DNA from: Ascidiimonas sp046199005
Lineage (GTDB): Bacteria > Bacteroidota > Bacteroidia > Flavobacteriales > Flavobacteriaceae
Assembly (NCBI GenBank): GCA_046199005.1
Contig: CP176050.1
Coordinates: forward strand, 1,116,001-1,180,000
Direction: 5' to 3'
Length of the DNA stretch: 64,000 nucleotides
Shown: piece after piece, positions 23,718 to 32,965 of the stretch
Layout of the letters: the number at the start of each line of letters is the position of its first letter
How positions within the stretch are numbered: position 1 is the first letter of the stretch
Notes under the pieces: generated by a model
Told to the model about the DNA's origin: nothing
The model's input: the letters and a program-made list of their open reading frames with translations, nothing else
Database searches by the model: none
Made by a program: the position numbers and the translations under genes

Positions 23718-26354
23718 CTAGAATTCGTATGTAATGCCGAATCCAATATAACCGGCCAATCTTGAAAGCACATTCCTTTCAAAAATGTTATTGTCAGAAC
23801 GTATTTCGATCACCTCCGGATTTGAAAGATTAAAGACGTTGTTTCCTTCCAGAAAAAACCGAAAACTGCTGTCTTCTTTATGATACGAACTTCGAAAACC
23901 GAAGTTAAAGAAAGACCGCTCTTCATCATTAGATTGAAAGATCTCGTAATTATTGCTTAAGTTGAGTAGCAATGCATCAGAAAATGAGACTTCAAAATTC
24001 GCATAAGGTGTATAAACCGTGTTTTTGTTTTTGGTGTTCAATCCGGAAAAAGTAGTTGTAATTTCTCTAAATTTTATTCCTGCTTCATAGTTGAACCATG
24101 ATTTTTTAAAATAGCTCAAAAAGGATGCTCTTGAGGTGAAAGTTTGGGTTAGTACATCGCTTTCAATCCCATTTAAATAATTGAATCCACTAAGTCGATT
24201 ATACCCCGCGTTTACTCTAAGCTTGGTTTTAATCTTTGAAAAGCGGGTTTCAAACATCACATTGTTGAACCATTTTTTGTAAGATGGGCTATTTTGAAAA
24301 CCAATAGAATTAAATCTGGAGGAGGTACTGTTTAAGGTAATGTAATTTTTTGTTTCTGAAAATCCGGAGTTTACAAGTAAAAGAGTGCCACTGTATAATT
24401 CTAAGTAAAAATATCTTAGTCCGATACTTTCGGTAGCTAAGTCCCTCTCAAAAGAACTTGTAGACGCTACGTAAAGATTTCTGTAATCTTTTATAATGTT
24501 TTGTTCGTTGAGCTGATCCACCGGCGCAAAATCGATATTTTTTTTATAATAAAACGAAAGATCTTGAGTTCCGGAAAAGGCAAGTTTTAGTTCCAAGTCA
24601 GGAAGAAAGAAAGTGGGTGTGCTTTTTTGATCTGCAAAATCTAAACTATATCTACGAATTTCAGACCCTACTAGGTACCGAAAGAATCCTTCGTTTTTTT
24701 CAAAAGAAATCCTTCCCATGAAATAGTTTTTTTCAAATATCAAATCATTAGATAAAATGTTCCTGTCAGGAATTTCAGAGAAAAGTTCTTCTTTTTTAAA
24801 GATAGTACCTAATTGTGCTTTAAATAAGGTATTCTTAAATTTTCGGGTATACTTGCCTAAAATACCATATTCTTCAAAATCTCGCGTTTTGTCTTGAAAA
24901 AAAGAACTGAAACTAGAGTCAAATAAGGTTTGATTCGCTTCCAGTTCGTAGTCGGTTTTAAATGATGTTTTTTCGTGAAAGAGATTAAAAGTAAGGAGTT
25001 CGTAAGCACCTATTTTACTAATGTAGCTTAATTGCTGCCCTACTTTCAAGTTTGTAGCATCTGAGCTTTCCTGGAACAGTTGTCGCTCATTCTGAAAAAC
25101 ACTCGTTACATTTCGTGTTTCACTATTATCGGTAGGTTCCAGCAACAAGGTATAATTGATAAAATTATTACCATTTGGTTTATAATCAACATTCACCTTT
25201 GTTTGATTGAATAGAAGCTTCCCTTTGGTATTGATGCTATCGGAAAAAACTAGATTAGACTCCAGGAAACGCTGCTGAGAAATGATGTTTTCTGTTTGTT
25301 TATTATTGTTAAGAATGGTGTAGCCATGTATGTTTAACTTACCGGATGGGAAATACGAAAAATTCAATGCTCCAAATTGGGTGCTTCTTTCCTGTACGTT
25401 ATTATCGGAAAGAAGAAAATCAGGCAAACTGGTGAGGGTTTCTTCGCTTAACGACCCTGAATTTCGTATTTCATCTTTGATAGTGGTGTTTAGATTCAAA
25501 TAATCCTGAAGCGAAAGTGCTTGTTCACCCGTATCATTAAGGTTACCTATAAAACTTAAGTTCAATGTTTTACCAAATCTAAAAAGATTGGTATGAAGTC
25601 GGTATCGATTTTCAATTGCGCCATAAGCAGTAATGTCCCCCGAGATCTTATTTTTGTAGTCAGATTTGATCTTAATATTGAGCGCCGTCTGCTTACTTTC
25701 GTCTATTTCTCTTAAGGCGCCAAAGCTTTCATAATTTTTGACCAGATCAACTCCAGCGATCATTTCGGCGGCAAGATTGTTCGTAGCTAGTCCATGATTG
25801 TCTCCAAAAAACTCTTTTCCATCGATCAGCAGATGATCGACTTTTTTTCCATTTGCAATAATTTGCCCATTTTCGCTTACCTCAATTCCTGGTAATTTGT
25901 TCAGTACATCTTTAAGTTTAACTTCTTTTCCTGTAGTGAAGGCTTGTGTACTATAGGTGATGGTGTCTCCTTTTTCCCAGGCAGCTGTCATTGATTTTTG
26001 GATGGTAACCTCGTTGAGTTCTTGTGTTTTAGGTTCAAGAATGATCTCTAGACCTGCGATAGTCTCTCCTTCTTTAATCGTTAGTTCCTGTTCATTTCTT
26101 TCAAATGAAATATGAGAAATTACAAGTAAAAAAGAACCAGTATTATTGATGGAAAGCGTAAAATTACCCTCCTTATCAGACGTGGTGAAAGCAATAGTTT
26201 TATTGTCAGGATACACACTTTTTAATTGCACTGTTGCAAAAGGTATCGTAGTACCGTCCTGTGTTTTGACTATTCCTTTAAGGTTGTTCTGAGCATTTGA
26301 AAAAAAAGAACTAAACAGAACCAATAGCAGAATGCTCAGGCAATTAATTCGCAT
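23718..26354 (-). CDS. TonB-dependent receptor with carboxypeptidase-D regulatory-like N-terminal domain
   Basis: The 878-residue outer-membrane protein has a signal peptide (to about residue 21, SNAQ), a CarboxypepD_reg-like beta-sandwich (about 24-110, GTTIPFATVQLKS), a plug domain (VLNKLPGIEVSENGQII and LLIDGKEFFGD near 150-185) and a long beta-barrel ending GYIGFGITYEF. No SusD partner is adjacent; instead a GLPGLI gene lies 5 bp upstream on the same strand. Receptors of this branch next to GLPGLI proteins are thought to move peptides or other small cargo. What is transported is unknown. Confidence 0.88.
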   Translation of the reverse strand: MRINCLSILLLVLFSSFFSNAQNNLKGIVKTQDGTTIPFATVQLKSVYPDNKTIAFTTSDKEGNFTLSINNTGSFLLVISHISFERNEQELTIKEGETIAGLEIILEPKTQELNEVTIQKSMTAAWEKGDTITYSTQAFTTGKEVKLKDVLNKLPGIEVSENGQIIANGKKVDHLLIDGKEFFGDNHGLATNNLAAEMIAGVDLVKNYESFGALREIDESKQTALNIKIKSDYKNKISGDITAYGAIENRYRLHTNLFRFGKTLNLSFIGNLNDTGEQALSLQDYLNLNTTIKDEIRNSGSLSEETLTSLPDFLLSDNNVQERSTQFGALNFSYFPSGKLNIHGYTILNNNKQTENIISQQRFLESNLVFSDSINTKGKLLFNQTKVNVDYKPNGNNFINYTLLLEPTDNSETRNVTSVFQNERQLFQESSDATNLKVGQQLSYISKIGAYELLTFNLFHEKTSFKTDYELEANQTLFDSSFSSFFQDKTRDFEEYGILGKYTRKFKNTLFKAQLGTIFKKEELFSEIPDRNILSNDLIFEKNYFMGRISFEKNEGFFRYLVGSEIRRYSLDFADQKSTPTFFLPDLELKLAFSGTQDLSFYYKKNIDFAPVDQLNEQNIIKDYRNLYVASTSSFERDLATESIGLRYFYLELYSGTLLLVNSGFSETKNYITLNSTSSRFNSIGFQNSPSYKKWFNNVMFETRFSKIKTKLRVNAGYNRLSGFNYLNGIESDVLTQTFTSRASFLSYFKKSWFNYEAGIKFREITTTFSGLNTKNKNTVYTPYANFEVSFSDALLLNLSNNYEIFQSNDEERSFFNFGFRSSYHKEDSSFRFFLEGNNVFNLSNPEVIEIRSDNNIFERNVLSRLAGYIGFGITYEF

Positions 26355-26359
26355 AGAAA

Positions 26360-27088
26360 CTAACCTCCAAATTTTAGAACATTTCCGTTACCACTTTTCA
26401 ACTCTTCGATTTTTTCATCTCTTATTTTTAGATATTCAGCCAGCGTGATTTCCTTACCTTTGTTAGGTTTTTTGATTTCAATTTGTATTGGTTCAAAAGA
26501 AATAGTTAAAGCATGAAAGGAGAGGGCTTCATTCTCTACTTCTAAAATTAACCCCGGTAAACCGTAGTAATTATCAGGTCCGTCTGGAATAGGGATATCT
26601 TCAGTATACCATGCTGTAATCTGTTCATCATCTACTACTGCCATGGCTTTAAATACTTTGTAATCTCCAATTTTTTTCTGTTCGGAAGACAATTGCCATT
26701 CTATTTTTCTCAATGAGTCTTTTATTAAAAATTTCTTACCTAATAAATCATTTTCTTTTAAGTATTCTTTCGTTTCATAATTTTTGTAAAGTCCTCCATC
26801 GGTCTTTCCTACATTGAGAGTTTTGATCTCTTTACCATTTATTTTTATTTCATTTTTAGTTTTATTAATTATTGGCTTAGAGTAATAAAGAGATTTACCA
26901 TCTTTTACGATTAAAGTAAATGGCACAGGTTCTGAAAGCATATTGATTGCAAATTGCTTCTCCTCTTCATTTTTCAAATTCTTTATTTGATTCTCTATGT
27001 TAGCTCTTCTCTCGTAGTTAACTGTAATTTGTTGAGAAAATCCGGTAATGCTGATTCCTAAAATAAAGATTAGCAATATATTTTTCAT
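26360..27088 (-). CDS. GLPGLI-family secreted protein
   Basis: The 242-residue protein has a signal peptide (residues 1-18, TGFSQ) and the name-giving motif in YYGLPGLILEV near residue 180, preceded by TAWYTEDIPIPDGP, the usual family context. GLPGLI proteins are periplasmic or outer-membrane-associated proteins of unknown function that repeatedly occur beside TonB-dependent receptors in Bacteroidota. The gene is 5 bp upstream of the receptor, so the two are cotranscribed. Upstream, beyond a strong hairpin, is a small secreted Cys peptide gene that may belong to the same unit. Confidence 0.92.
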   Translation of the reverse strand: MKNILLIFILGISITGFSQQITVNYERRANIENQIKNLKNEEEKQFAINMLSEPVPFTLIVKDGKSLYYSKPIINKTKNEIKINGKEIKTLNVGKTDGGLYKNYETKEYLKENDLLGKKFLIKDSLRKIEWQLSSEQKKIGDYKVFKAMAVVDDEQITAWYTEDIPIPDGPDNYYGLPGLILEVENEALSFHALTISFEPIQIEIKKPNKGKEITLAEYLKIRDEKIEELKSGNGNVLKFGG

Positions 27089-27120
27089 TTCGTACTGAAA
27101 GCTTTTTATGATTTTATAAA

Positions 27121-27160
27121 TAAATTAGAGTAAATCTCTTTACAGATTTACTCTAATTTA
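27121..27160. terminator. 17-bp hairpin between peptide and GLPGLI genes
   Basis: TAAATTAGAGTAAATCT (27121-27137) pairs perfectly with 27144-27160 around a 6-nt loop; AT-rich tails follow on both sides. It ends most transcripts of the small peptide gene, but read-through into the GLPGLI-receptor pair is possible because no separate promoter is obvious. Confidence 0.65.
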
Positions 27161-27177
27161 TATTTTACCTTTTTCTA

Positions 27178-27405
27178 CTAACACCTATATACGTGGGCAA
27201 AACCTACCAATCTGCCATTTACTTGAATAGCATAATATCCAAGATACTCGCAGTCTTCATCTACAATATCTTCAGCGGAGGTTGCAATGATCATGTTTTC
27301 TGTCAACTCGATGCTTTGAATTGGTTCTGTTTCAGTTGTGGTAGCTGCAGATGTTGTAAATGCAAAAGCGATAGCTAGTAATGCAGTAAAAAGATACTTT
27401 TTCAT
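27178..27405 (-). CDS. Small secreted protein with C-terminal Cys, upstream of GLPGLI/TonB receptor
   Basis: The 75-residue product starts with a clear signal peptide (MKKYLFTALLAIAFAFTTSA), leaving about 55 residues: an acidic Thr/Glu-rich segment and a compact end DEDCEYLGYYAIQVNGRLVGF... closing on a final Cys. The two Cys could form one disulfide. The ATG at 27405 was chosen because the longer frame adds 26 residues with no signal-like quality. It lies 89 bp upstream of the GLPGLI gene on the same strand, with a hairpin between. I know no family for it; a secreted peptide substrate or partner of the receptor system is an inference. Confidence 0.7.
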   Translation of the reverse strand: MKKYLFTALLAIAFAFTTSAATTTETEPIQSIELTENMIIATSAEDIVDEDCEYLGYYAIQVNGRLVGFAHVYRC

Positions 27406-27805
27406 GTTAATGAGAATTTTAGTTGTTCCTACTATCAGAGTTAAAGGTGCTTTTTCAGAATATTCCACCCGTCGGGGGGCCACGGGGTTTCTATGTGTTG
27501 TACTTTCGATTTAAGTATATCCAGAAGTTGAACGAACATAAAGTCAACACTTTTTATAAGAAAATACATCTAAATTTATAAATTATATTTAAAATCCAAT
27601 AATTATCGAATGTTAAAATTTCATTTCAACATATTTTTTTAACTGATTATAGAATAATCACTCCTTTTTTTGAATTTATTTAAAAAAAACAGAAAAAAAA
27701 TAGTATTTTTATATTGCTTCATTTACTTACGTACTTCGCCGGATGCTATTAGCACCCCAAATCCATAATTGACATTAGTAAATAATTAATTAATTCTCAT
27801 TCATT
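27406..27805. other. AT-rich intergenic region
   Basis: Very AT-rich DNA between the divergent peptide gene and the small membrane ORF at 27806. I see no gene, no exact TAnnTTTG box and no long hairpin. It must contain the promoters for both sides. Confidence 0.4.
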
Positions 27806-27937
27806 ATGGAGGCAAATATTTTCAATGGCACAAGTATTTTACAGGGAGTTTTGAAGGTGGTAGTTTTTCTGCTCATCTCTTTCCTTGGTATGGTAGTTAT
27901 TTCAGCAATCTTTAAATTATTTGGGCTTATAGCATAA
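27806..27937 (+). CDS. 43-aa single-helix membrane protein (predicted)
   Basis: ATG preceded by a long AT leader opens a 43-residue frame: about 14 polar residues, then one hydrophobic helix (VLKVVVFLLISFLGMVVISA) and a short tail. A strong terminator hairpin follows 40 bp after the stop, which argues that this tiny frame is a true transcription unit. No family is recognised. Confidence 0.45.
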   Translation: MEANIFNGTSILQGVLKVVVFLLISFLGMVVISAIFKLFGLIA

Positions 27938-27977
27938 AACTACTTTTCGAGAAAATTTAGGATTTTTCTATATATGG

Positions 27978-28022
27978 AAAGGATTTTCTGGGATTATATG
28001 TAATCCTAGAAAATCTTTTTGT
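27978..28022 (+). terminator. Intrinsic terminator after the 43-aa ORF
   Basis: GATTTTCTGGGATTA (27982-27996) pairs with 28001-28015 around TATG with one G-T type mismatch, then a T run. Confidence 0.7.
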
Positions 28023-28115
28023 GTTTTTTTTAACAGAAAAAGTTATTTTTTTTTCCAAATCCACACCATACGAAGTACCTTTACATAGTAACTTTAAAAC
28101 GTATAATTAATAATT

Positions 28116-28298
28116 ATGATTAAAGAATTTATCAGAAACATTGGAATCTTAAATTTTATGATGATTGTTTTGGTTCTAGTAACCATCGTAATTGCAGAAG
28201 TACTATTTCTTTCGGGTGATAAATTACACGGGCTCTTTGTAGGTTTATGGGCACCTACAATTCTCGGCTTCATGAATTATTTCAAATACAAGAAATAG
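28116..28298 (+). CDS. 60-aa small membrane protein
   Basis: The frame codes for two hydrophobic segments (MMIVLVLVTIVIAEVLFL, and a shorter one around GLFVGLWAPTILGF) with a basic C-terminus FKYKK. The ATG follows an AT-rich leader. Its stop overlaps a GTG start of a second tiny frame as TAGTG, the same coupling seen at rpe-ypdA. Similar short two-helix proteins occur in flavobacteria without known function; small subunits of respiratory complexes can look like this, but no such complex is nearby. Confidence 0.55.
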   Translation: MIKEFIRNIGILNFMMIVLVLVTIVIAEVLFLSGDKLHGLFVGLWAPTILGFMNYFKYKK

Positions 28299-28393
28299 TG
28301 GACTTTATTTTTATTTATTCTTTGATCGTTGGACTGTTTTTTATAGTCTGGTTATTTTTTGTCATAAAGATGTTTAATAAACTAAAAAAGTAA
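28298..28393 (+). CDS. 31-aa single-helix peptide, coupled to the upstream ORF
   Basis: A GTG at 28298-28300 overlapping the previous stop opens 31 codons: one strongly hydrophobic helix (IYSLIVGLFFIVWLFFVI) and a basic tail KMFNKLKK, an inside-positive single-pass membrane peptide. Frame overlap and composition argue for translation, but the length is at the limit of what sequence alone can support. From 28394 to 28589 I see nothing else. Confidence 0.4.
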   Translation: MDFIFIYSLIVGLFFIVWLFFVIKMFNKLKK

Positions 28394-28589
28394 ACTTCTT
28401 TAAACAACTTCTTTCACTGTTTTACAAAATGTAGACAGTTCATTACTTGTCATCTGCATTACTTTCTGTCTAAGCTGCTAATATTTAATAGATTTTTGAT
28501 TATTTTGAGGTAGTATAGCCCTTCATTTATAACTAATTTTAAAATATCATTTTCAACTGTTTGTTTGCATTTTCATAATTGAAGCAACC

Positions 28590-29252
28590 ATGAAGTATAA
28601 ATACACGCTCCTGATTTCTTTAGTCCTCAATTTAGTGCTGCTCGCAGCACTTGCATTCAAGTATACCAGTGAAGCAAATACTTCAAATAATGAAGAAAGT
28701 ACTAAAATTGTGAAATTAAAAGAGACTGATTCAATTACTATTGTGATGCTGGGTAATTCTATTACGGCAGCTGGTTCTTGGAAAAAAGTTTTGCAAAGAG
28801 ACGATGTGTTTAATGGTGGAATGCCTGGTTGGACCACTGAACAACTATCCTGGGTGATCAAAGATTTTGTCATACCTAATAATCCAAAACTATGCTTTTT
28901 CAAAGGAGGTATTAACGATTACACTCTGGGAATAACGACCAACAGGATTTTTCAGAATATTTGTTCAAATCTGGATTCCATCAAAAACGTAGGTACCGTT
29001 CCGGTATATACGACTACACTGTATCAAAAAAACATGGATTACCGAAACCGACAGATCGATTCTCTTAATGACAGAATGCTCGATTTTTGTAAAAAAAGAA
29101 ACTATGACTTTGTAGACCTGAGGCCTTACTTATGCAAAGATGGTGACATTCTTTCAGAATATGTACAGGATGATGGCACTCATCTAAGGCCGGAAGCGTA
29201 TCCGGAGTGGGCGAAAGCAATTCAACCCGTGATTGAAAAATACGGACTTTAA
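28590..29252 (+). CDS. SGNH/GDSL-family esterase
   Basis: The 220-residue protein has an N-terminal membrane helix or signal anchor and an SGNH hydrolase domain: block I GNSIT (Ser57 as nucleophile), block II Gly around NGGMPGWTTE, block III GGIND, and block V DGTHLRPEAY with the catalytic Asp and His. Such enzymes often remove acetyl groups from polysaccharides. It precedes a GH3 glucosidase gene by 20 bp on the same strand, and the next genes concern mannosyl-glucose use, so deacetylation of a plant or algal mannan is a reasonable but unproven guess. Confidence 0.82.
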   Translation: MKYKYTLLISLVLNLVLLAALAFKYTSEANTSNNEESTKIVKLKETDSITIVMLGNSITAAGSWKKVLQRDDVFNGGMPGWTTEQLSWVIKDFVIPNNPKLCFFKGGINDYTLGITTNRIFQNICSNLDSIKNVGTVPVYTTTLYQKNMDYRNRQIDSLNDRMLDFCKKRNYDFVDLRPYLCKDGDILSEYVQDDGTHLRPEAYPEWAKAIQPVIEKYGL

Positions 29253-29272
29253 ATCCTCCAAAAAATCAACTT

Positions 29273-31660
29273 ATGAAATCGAGCTTGTTTGCTATTTTTT
29301 TACTCTTTTCTTTAAACATGTATAATTTGAATGCACAAGATCTTCCTCCTTACAAAAACAAAAATCTTGCCGTAGAAGAACGAGTAAAAGATCTGTTGCA
29401 AAGAATGACGCTAGAGGAGAAAATGAACCAGATGTTGAGTGTGAATAATGAAGTTAAGGATTCTATTGAAGTAAATCCTGACGGAAGCTTTACCATCAAC
29501 AAAATAAAACCGATGCTTCAACAGGGTATCGGGCAAATAACCCGACTTACCGAAACCAGTGGTGGGCAGAGTCAGACAGCATCAGGAGGAAGCAATAAAG
29601 CAGAGCTAAGTCCTGCTCAGAATGCTGTTTTAGCTAATATGATTCAGCGTTTCTTTATTGAGGAGACCCGTTTGGGTATTCCAGTCATATTTCATGAAGA
29701 GTGTCTTCATGGCCTTGTCGCAAAAGATGCAACTAGTTTTCCACATCCTATTGCGTTGGCAAGTATGTTCAATGCGGAACTTGCTACTGAGATCTACACG
29801 GCCATCGCAGAAGAAACCCGTGCCAGAGGAGGACATCAGGCGCTGACTCCTGTTGTAGACGTAGCGAGAGATCCGCGATGGGGAAGGGTGGAAGAGACGT
29901 TCGGAGAAGACCCTTTTTTAATAACACAAATGGGACTGGCAGCAGTCAAAGGTTTTCAGGGTGATGCAAGCTTTAAAAATAAAAAGCATATCATAGCTAC
30001 TTTAAAGCATTTTGCAGCTCATGGACATCCCGAGGGTGGAACCAACACGGCACCTGCCAATTATTCTGAGCGAATTTTGAGAGAAATTCACTTTTATCCT
30101 TTCGAACAGATCATCAAAAAGGCAAATGCATTAAGTATAATGACTACCTATCACGAACTGGACGGCATTCCCGTAAATGCACATAAAAAGTTAGTGACAG
30201 ATATGCTGAGAAACGAATGGGGCTTCAAAGGTTTTGTAGTTTCTGATTATTTCTCCATTCGCGAAATGAATGAACGCTATGGGGTTAATACACATCGAGT
30301 GGCTAAAAACGGAAAGGAAGCTGCGCTCCTGGCATTAAAGGCAGGTGTTAACATCGAATTGCCAAACCCTGATTGTTACAAACACATTCCAGAGCTTGTT
30401 ACCACCGGAAAGATCCCGGAAGCACAAATTGATACCTTGGTAGCCGAAATGCTTCGAATAAAATTTAAAATGGGACTTTTTGACGATCCCTATATCGACG
30501 AGAGCAGGGCTAAAAATCTCACCGGATTTGCTGCCGACCGAAAAAGTCTGGCCAGAAAGGCGGCTCAGCAGTCTATCGTGCTTCTTGAGAATAAAAACGA
30601 TCAATTGCCACTTTCGCTCACATCGATTAAAAGCATTGCAGTTATCGGTCCTAATGCTAATAGAGCTAATGTAGGAGGGTATACAGGATCGCAACCTTAT
30701 CAGGTCTCAGTTTTAGAAGGAATTCAGAATCGGGTGGGAAGCGAGATAGATGTTAAATATGCTGAGGGTTGTAAAATTACCATAGGAGGTAGTTGGGTAG
30801 AAGATAAGGTGACCCTACCTACAGAAGCAGAAGATACTAAACTTATCGAAGAAGCAGTTGCGATTGCTTCGCAAAGCGATGTGATCGTCCTGGTGCTGGG
30901 GGGTAACGAACAGACCAGCCGGGAAGCCTGGAATAATTTTCACATGGGAGATCGTACAAATCTTCAACTGTTTGGAAGGCAGGATGCGTTGATCAATGCT
31001 TTACATAAAACAGGCAAACCGATTATAGGAGTTGTTTTTAACGGACGCCCTCTCGCATTCACAAACCTTATTGAAAAAGCATCCGGTGTGTTAGAATGTT
31101 GGTATTTGGGTCAGGAATCGGGAAATGCAGTGGCAGATGTTTTGTTTGGAGGGTTCAATCCGGGAGGAAAATTACCTATTTCTTTTCCGAGATCAGTAGG
31201 ACATATTCCAGCGTATTACAATCATAAACCTTCTGCGCGAAGAGGCTATCTAAAAGATGATATTAGTGCATTGTATACCTTCGGATATGGACTTAGTTAT
31301 TGCACTTTTGAGCTATCGGCACCCATACTAGACCGTTCACAAATATCCAAAGACGAATCCGTTACTGTTTCAGTTACAGTTAGAAATACCGGAAAATACA
31401 GTGGTAGTGAAACTGTTCAACTGTATATTCGGGACGACTGGAGTTCTGTTACCCGGCCGGTAAAAGAGTTAAAAGGTTTTAAGAGAGTATTTCTTGATCC
31501 CGGTGAATCTACTCAGGTAAGCTTTGAAATAACTCCCGAAGCTCTTTCTTTCTACGATATTGATATGAAATACATTGTAGAAGCAGGAACATTCACTGTC
31601 ATGACAGGAAGTTCTTCACAGGATAGCGACTTACAAAAAACAACCTTAACAGTAGAATAA
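29273..31660 (+). CDS. Glycoside hydrolase family 3 beta-glucosidase
   Basis: The 795-residue protein has a signal peptide (to about residue 21, NLNAQ), a GH3 N-terminal TIM barrel with the nucleophile Asp325 in VVSDYFSI and the KHF motif (ATLKHFAAHG), a GH3 C-terminal domain (SIAVIGPNANRA to FGGFNPGGKLPISFP) and a fibronectin-III-like domain at about 690-795. It is the BglX-type layout, so a periplasmic exo-beta-glucosidase or xylosidase is expected. It follows the SGNH esterase by 20 bp and ends with a good terminator facing the GH130 gene. Confidence 0.93.
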   Translation: MKSSLFAIFLLFSLNMYNLNAQDLPPYKNKNLAVEERVKDLLQRMTLEEKMNQMLSVNNEVKDSIEVNPDGSFTINKIKPMLQQGIGQITRLTETSGGQSQTASGGSNKAELSPAQNAVLANMIQRFFIEETRLGIPVIFHEECLHGLVAKDATSFPHPIALASMFNAELATEIYTAIAEETRARGGHQALTPVVDVARDPRWGRVEETFGEDPFLITQMGLAAVKGFQGDASFKNKKHIIATLKHFAAHGHPEGGTNTAPANYSERILREIHFYPFEQIIKKANALSIMTTYHELDGIPVNAHKKLVTDMLRNEWGFKGFVVSDYFSIREMNERYGVNTHRVAKNGKEAALLALKAGVNIELPNPDCYKHIPELVTTGKIPEAQIDTLVAEMLRIKFKMGLFDDPYIDESRAKNLTGFAADRKSLARKAAQQSIVLLENKNDQLPLSLTSIKSIAVIGPNANRANVGGYTGSQPYQVSVLEGIQNRVGSEIDVKYAEGCKITIGGSWVEDKVTLPTEAEDTKLIEEAVAIASQSDVIVLVLGGNEQTSREAWNNFHMGDRTNLQLFGRQDALINALHKTGKPIIGVVFNGRPLAFTNLIEKASGVLECWYLGQESGNAVADVLFGGFNPGGKLPISFPRSVGHIPAYYNHKPSARRGYLKDDISALYTFGYGLSYCTFELSAPILDRSQISKDESVTVSVTVRNTGKYSGSETVQLYIRDDWSSVTRPVKELKGFKRVFLDPGESTQVSFEITPEALSFYDIDMKYIVEAGTFTVMTGSSSQDSDLQKTTLTVE

Positions 31661-31676
31661 TTAAAGATAAAAAAAT

Positions 31677-31717
31677 AAAAACCGTCTTAAACCAAGTAAA
31701 TAGGAGACGGTTTTTAT
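31677..31717. terminator. Terminator after the GH3 gene
   Basis: AAAAACCGTCT (31677-31687) pairs with AGACGGTTTTT (31705-31715), 17-nt loop. The sequence can act on both strands, between the GH3 and GH130 genes that converge here. Confidence 0.7.
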
Positions 31718-31770
31718 AGAAACAGCAAGTAACCTTCTGAATGTTCATTCAGAAAGATGAGGGGGAACTG

Positions 31771-32958
31771 CTAATTTTTAAATGCTTTGTTTTTTAAGAT
31801 CAGGTTCGTAATAGTGTTCACAGAACCTGAAGATGTGAATTGATCTTTCGGAGTATTTTTACAGTAATCAATAAGTCTGTCAATGTGCGATGTGGCTACA
31901 TGCAAGCGAAGGTCTGCCGATGCATAATAAATGAACACAGAGCCATCTTCATCTTTGATCCATCCATTACAAAATAAAACGTTCCCTACATCTCCAATAA
32001 ATTCATCTCCTTCAGGAGCCATAAAATAGCCACCTGGCTCATAAATAATGTGTTCAATGGCATCTAGGGCTGTCATAAAAAGATAAAGTACATACCTCAG
32101 TCCTGCTGCGGTATTTCGAACTCCATGCGCCAAATGAAGCCAGCCTTCGCCTGTTTTTATGGGAGAAGGTCCCTGACCGTTCTTTAACTCATAAATGGTG
32201 TGATATTTTTTATTGTGGAGGATAAATTCTTTCTCAATGACGGGTTTTGACATATCCTCCAGGTATCCTATGCCTATTCCGCCCCCTTTTCCGGTTGAAA
32301 TAAAACCATCTTGAGGACGTGTATATAAAGCGTATTTTCCTTGTACGAATTCCGGGTGTAAGGTAACATTGCGTTGCTGATTGGAAGGCGTTTTTAGATC
32401 CGGAAGCCTTTCCCAGTTTACCATATCTTTGGTACGAATAATTCCTGCTCCTGCAATTGCACTCGAAGTATCACCGGGAGGCGCACTAGGATCTTTTCTT
32501 TCGGTACAAAAAATACCGTAGATCCATCCATCCTCATGAAGTGCGAGCCGCATATCGTATACATTCACGTCTGGCACAGAGGTTTGTGGCAGTTTCAAGG
32601 GAGTATCTGCAAAGCGAAAACCGTCAACTCCGTTAGTACTTTCAGCCAATGCGAAAAAGGATTTACGATCGTTCCCCTCTACCCGCACCATCAGCACATA
32701 TTTCCCACCAATTTTGAGGGCTCCTGCATTAAAAGTAGCATTAATTCCTATACGTTCCATACCAAAAGGGTTGGTAATTTTGTTGAGATCGTATCGCCAT
32801 TCGATAGGTGCATGAGCTGCTGTAATAATTGCATTTTTATAGCGTTGATAGATGCCATTACTATATTCTTTAGGCTGATTAGGTCTAGTAAGAAGCCTTT
32901 CATGAGCAGATCGTAATGCCTGATAGTTGTGAATAAATTCGGATTTTTTTGCTTCCAT
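31771..32958 (-). CDS. GH130 phosphorylase, mannosylglucose phosphorylase type
   Basis: The 395-residue cytoplasmic protein is a five-bladed beta-propeller of family GH130. The stretches GINATFNAGALKIGGKYVLMVRVEG, split across the active site, and VYDMRLALHEDGWIYG supply the catalytic Asp (in YDMRL). The length and motifs match subfamily 1, whose best-known member in Bacteroides cleaves 4-O-beta-mannosyl-glucose with phosphate to mannose 1-phosphate and glucose. In known mannan loci the gene stands beside a sugar symporter and mannobiose epimerase; here the symporter lies 7 bp upstream and no epimerase is present in the window. Confidence 0.88.
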   Translation of the reverse strand: MEAKKSEFIHNYQALRSAHERLLTRPNQPKEYSNGIYQRYKNAIITAAHAPIEWRYDLNKITNPFGMERIGINATFNAGALKIGGKYVLMVRVEGNDRKSFFALAESTNGVDGFRFADTPLKLPQTSVPDVNVYDMRLALHEDGWIYGIFCTERKDPSAPPGDTSSAIAGAGIIRTKDMVNWERLPDLKTPSNQQRNVTLHPEFVQGKYALYTRPQDGFISTGKGGGIGIGYLEDMSKPVIEKEFILHNKKYHTIYELKNGQGPSPIKTGEGWLHLAHGVRNTAAGLRYVLYLFMTALDAIEHIIYEPGGYFMAPEGDEFIGDVGNVLFCNGWIKDEDGSVFIYYASADLRLHVATSHIDRLIDYCKNTPKDQFTSSGSVNTITNLILKNKAFKN

Positions 32959-32965
32959 AAAACGT

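Noticed and set aside
28501..28520. TGAGGTAGT near 28507 as a third copy of the intergenic repeat
   Set aside because: Only nine bases match and none of the other repeat blocks are present.
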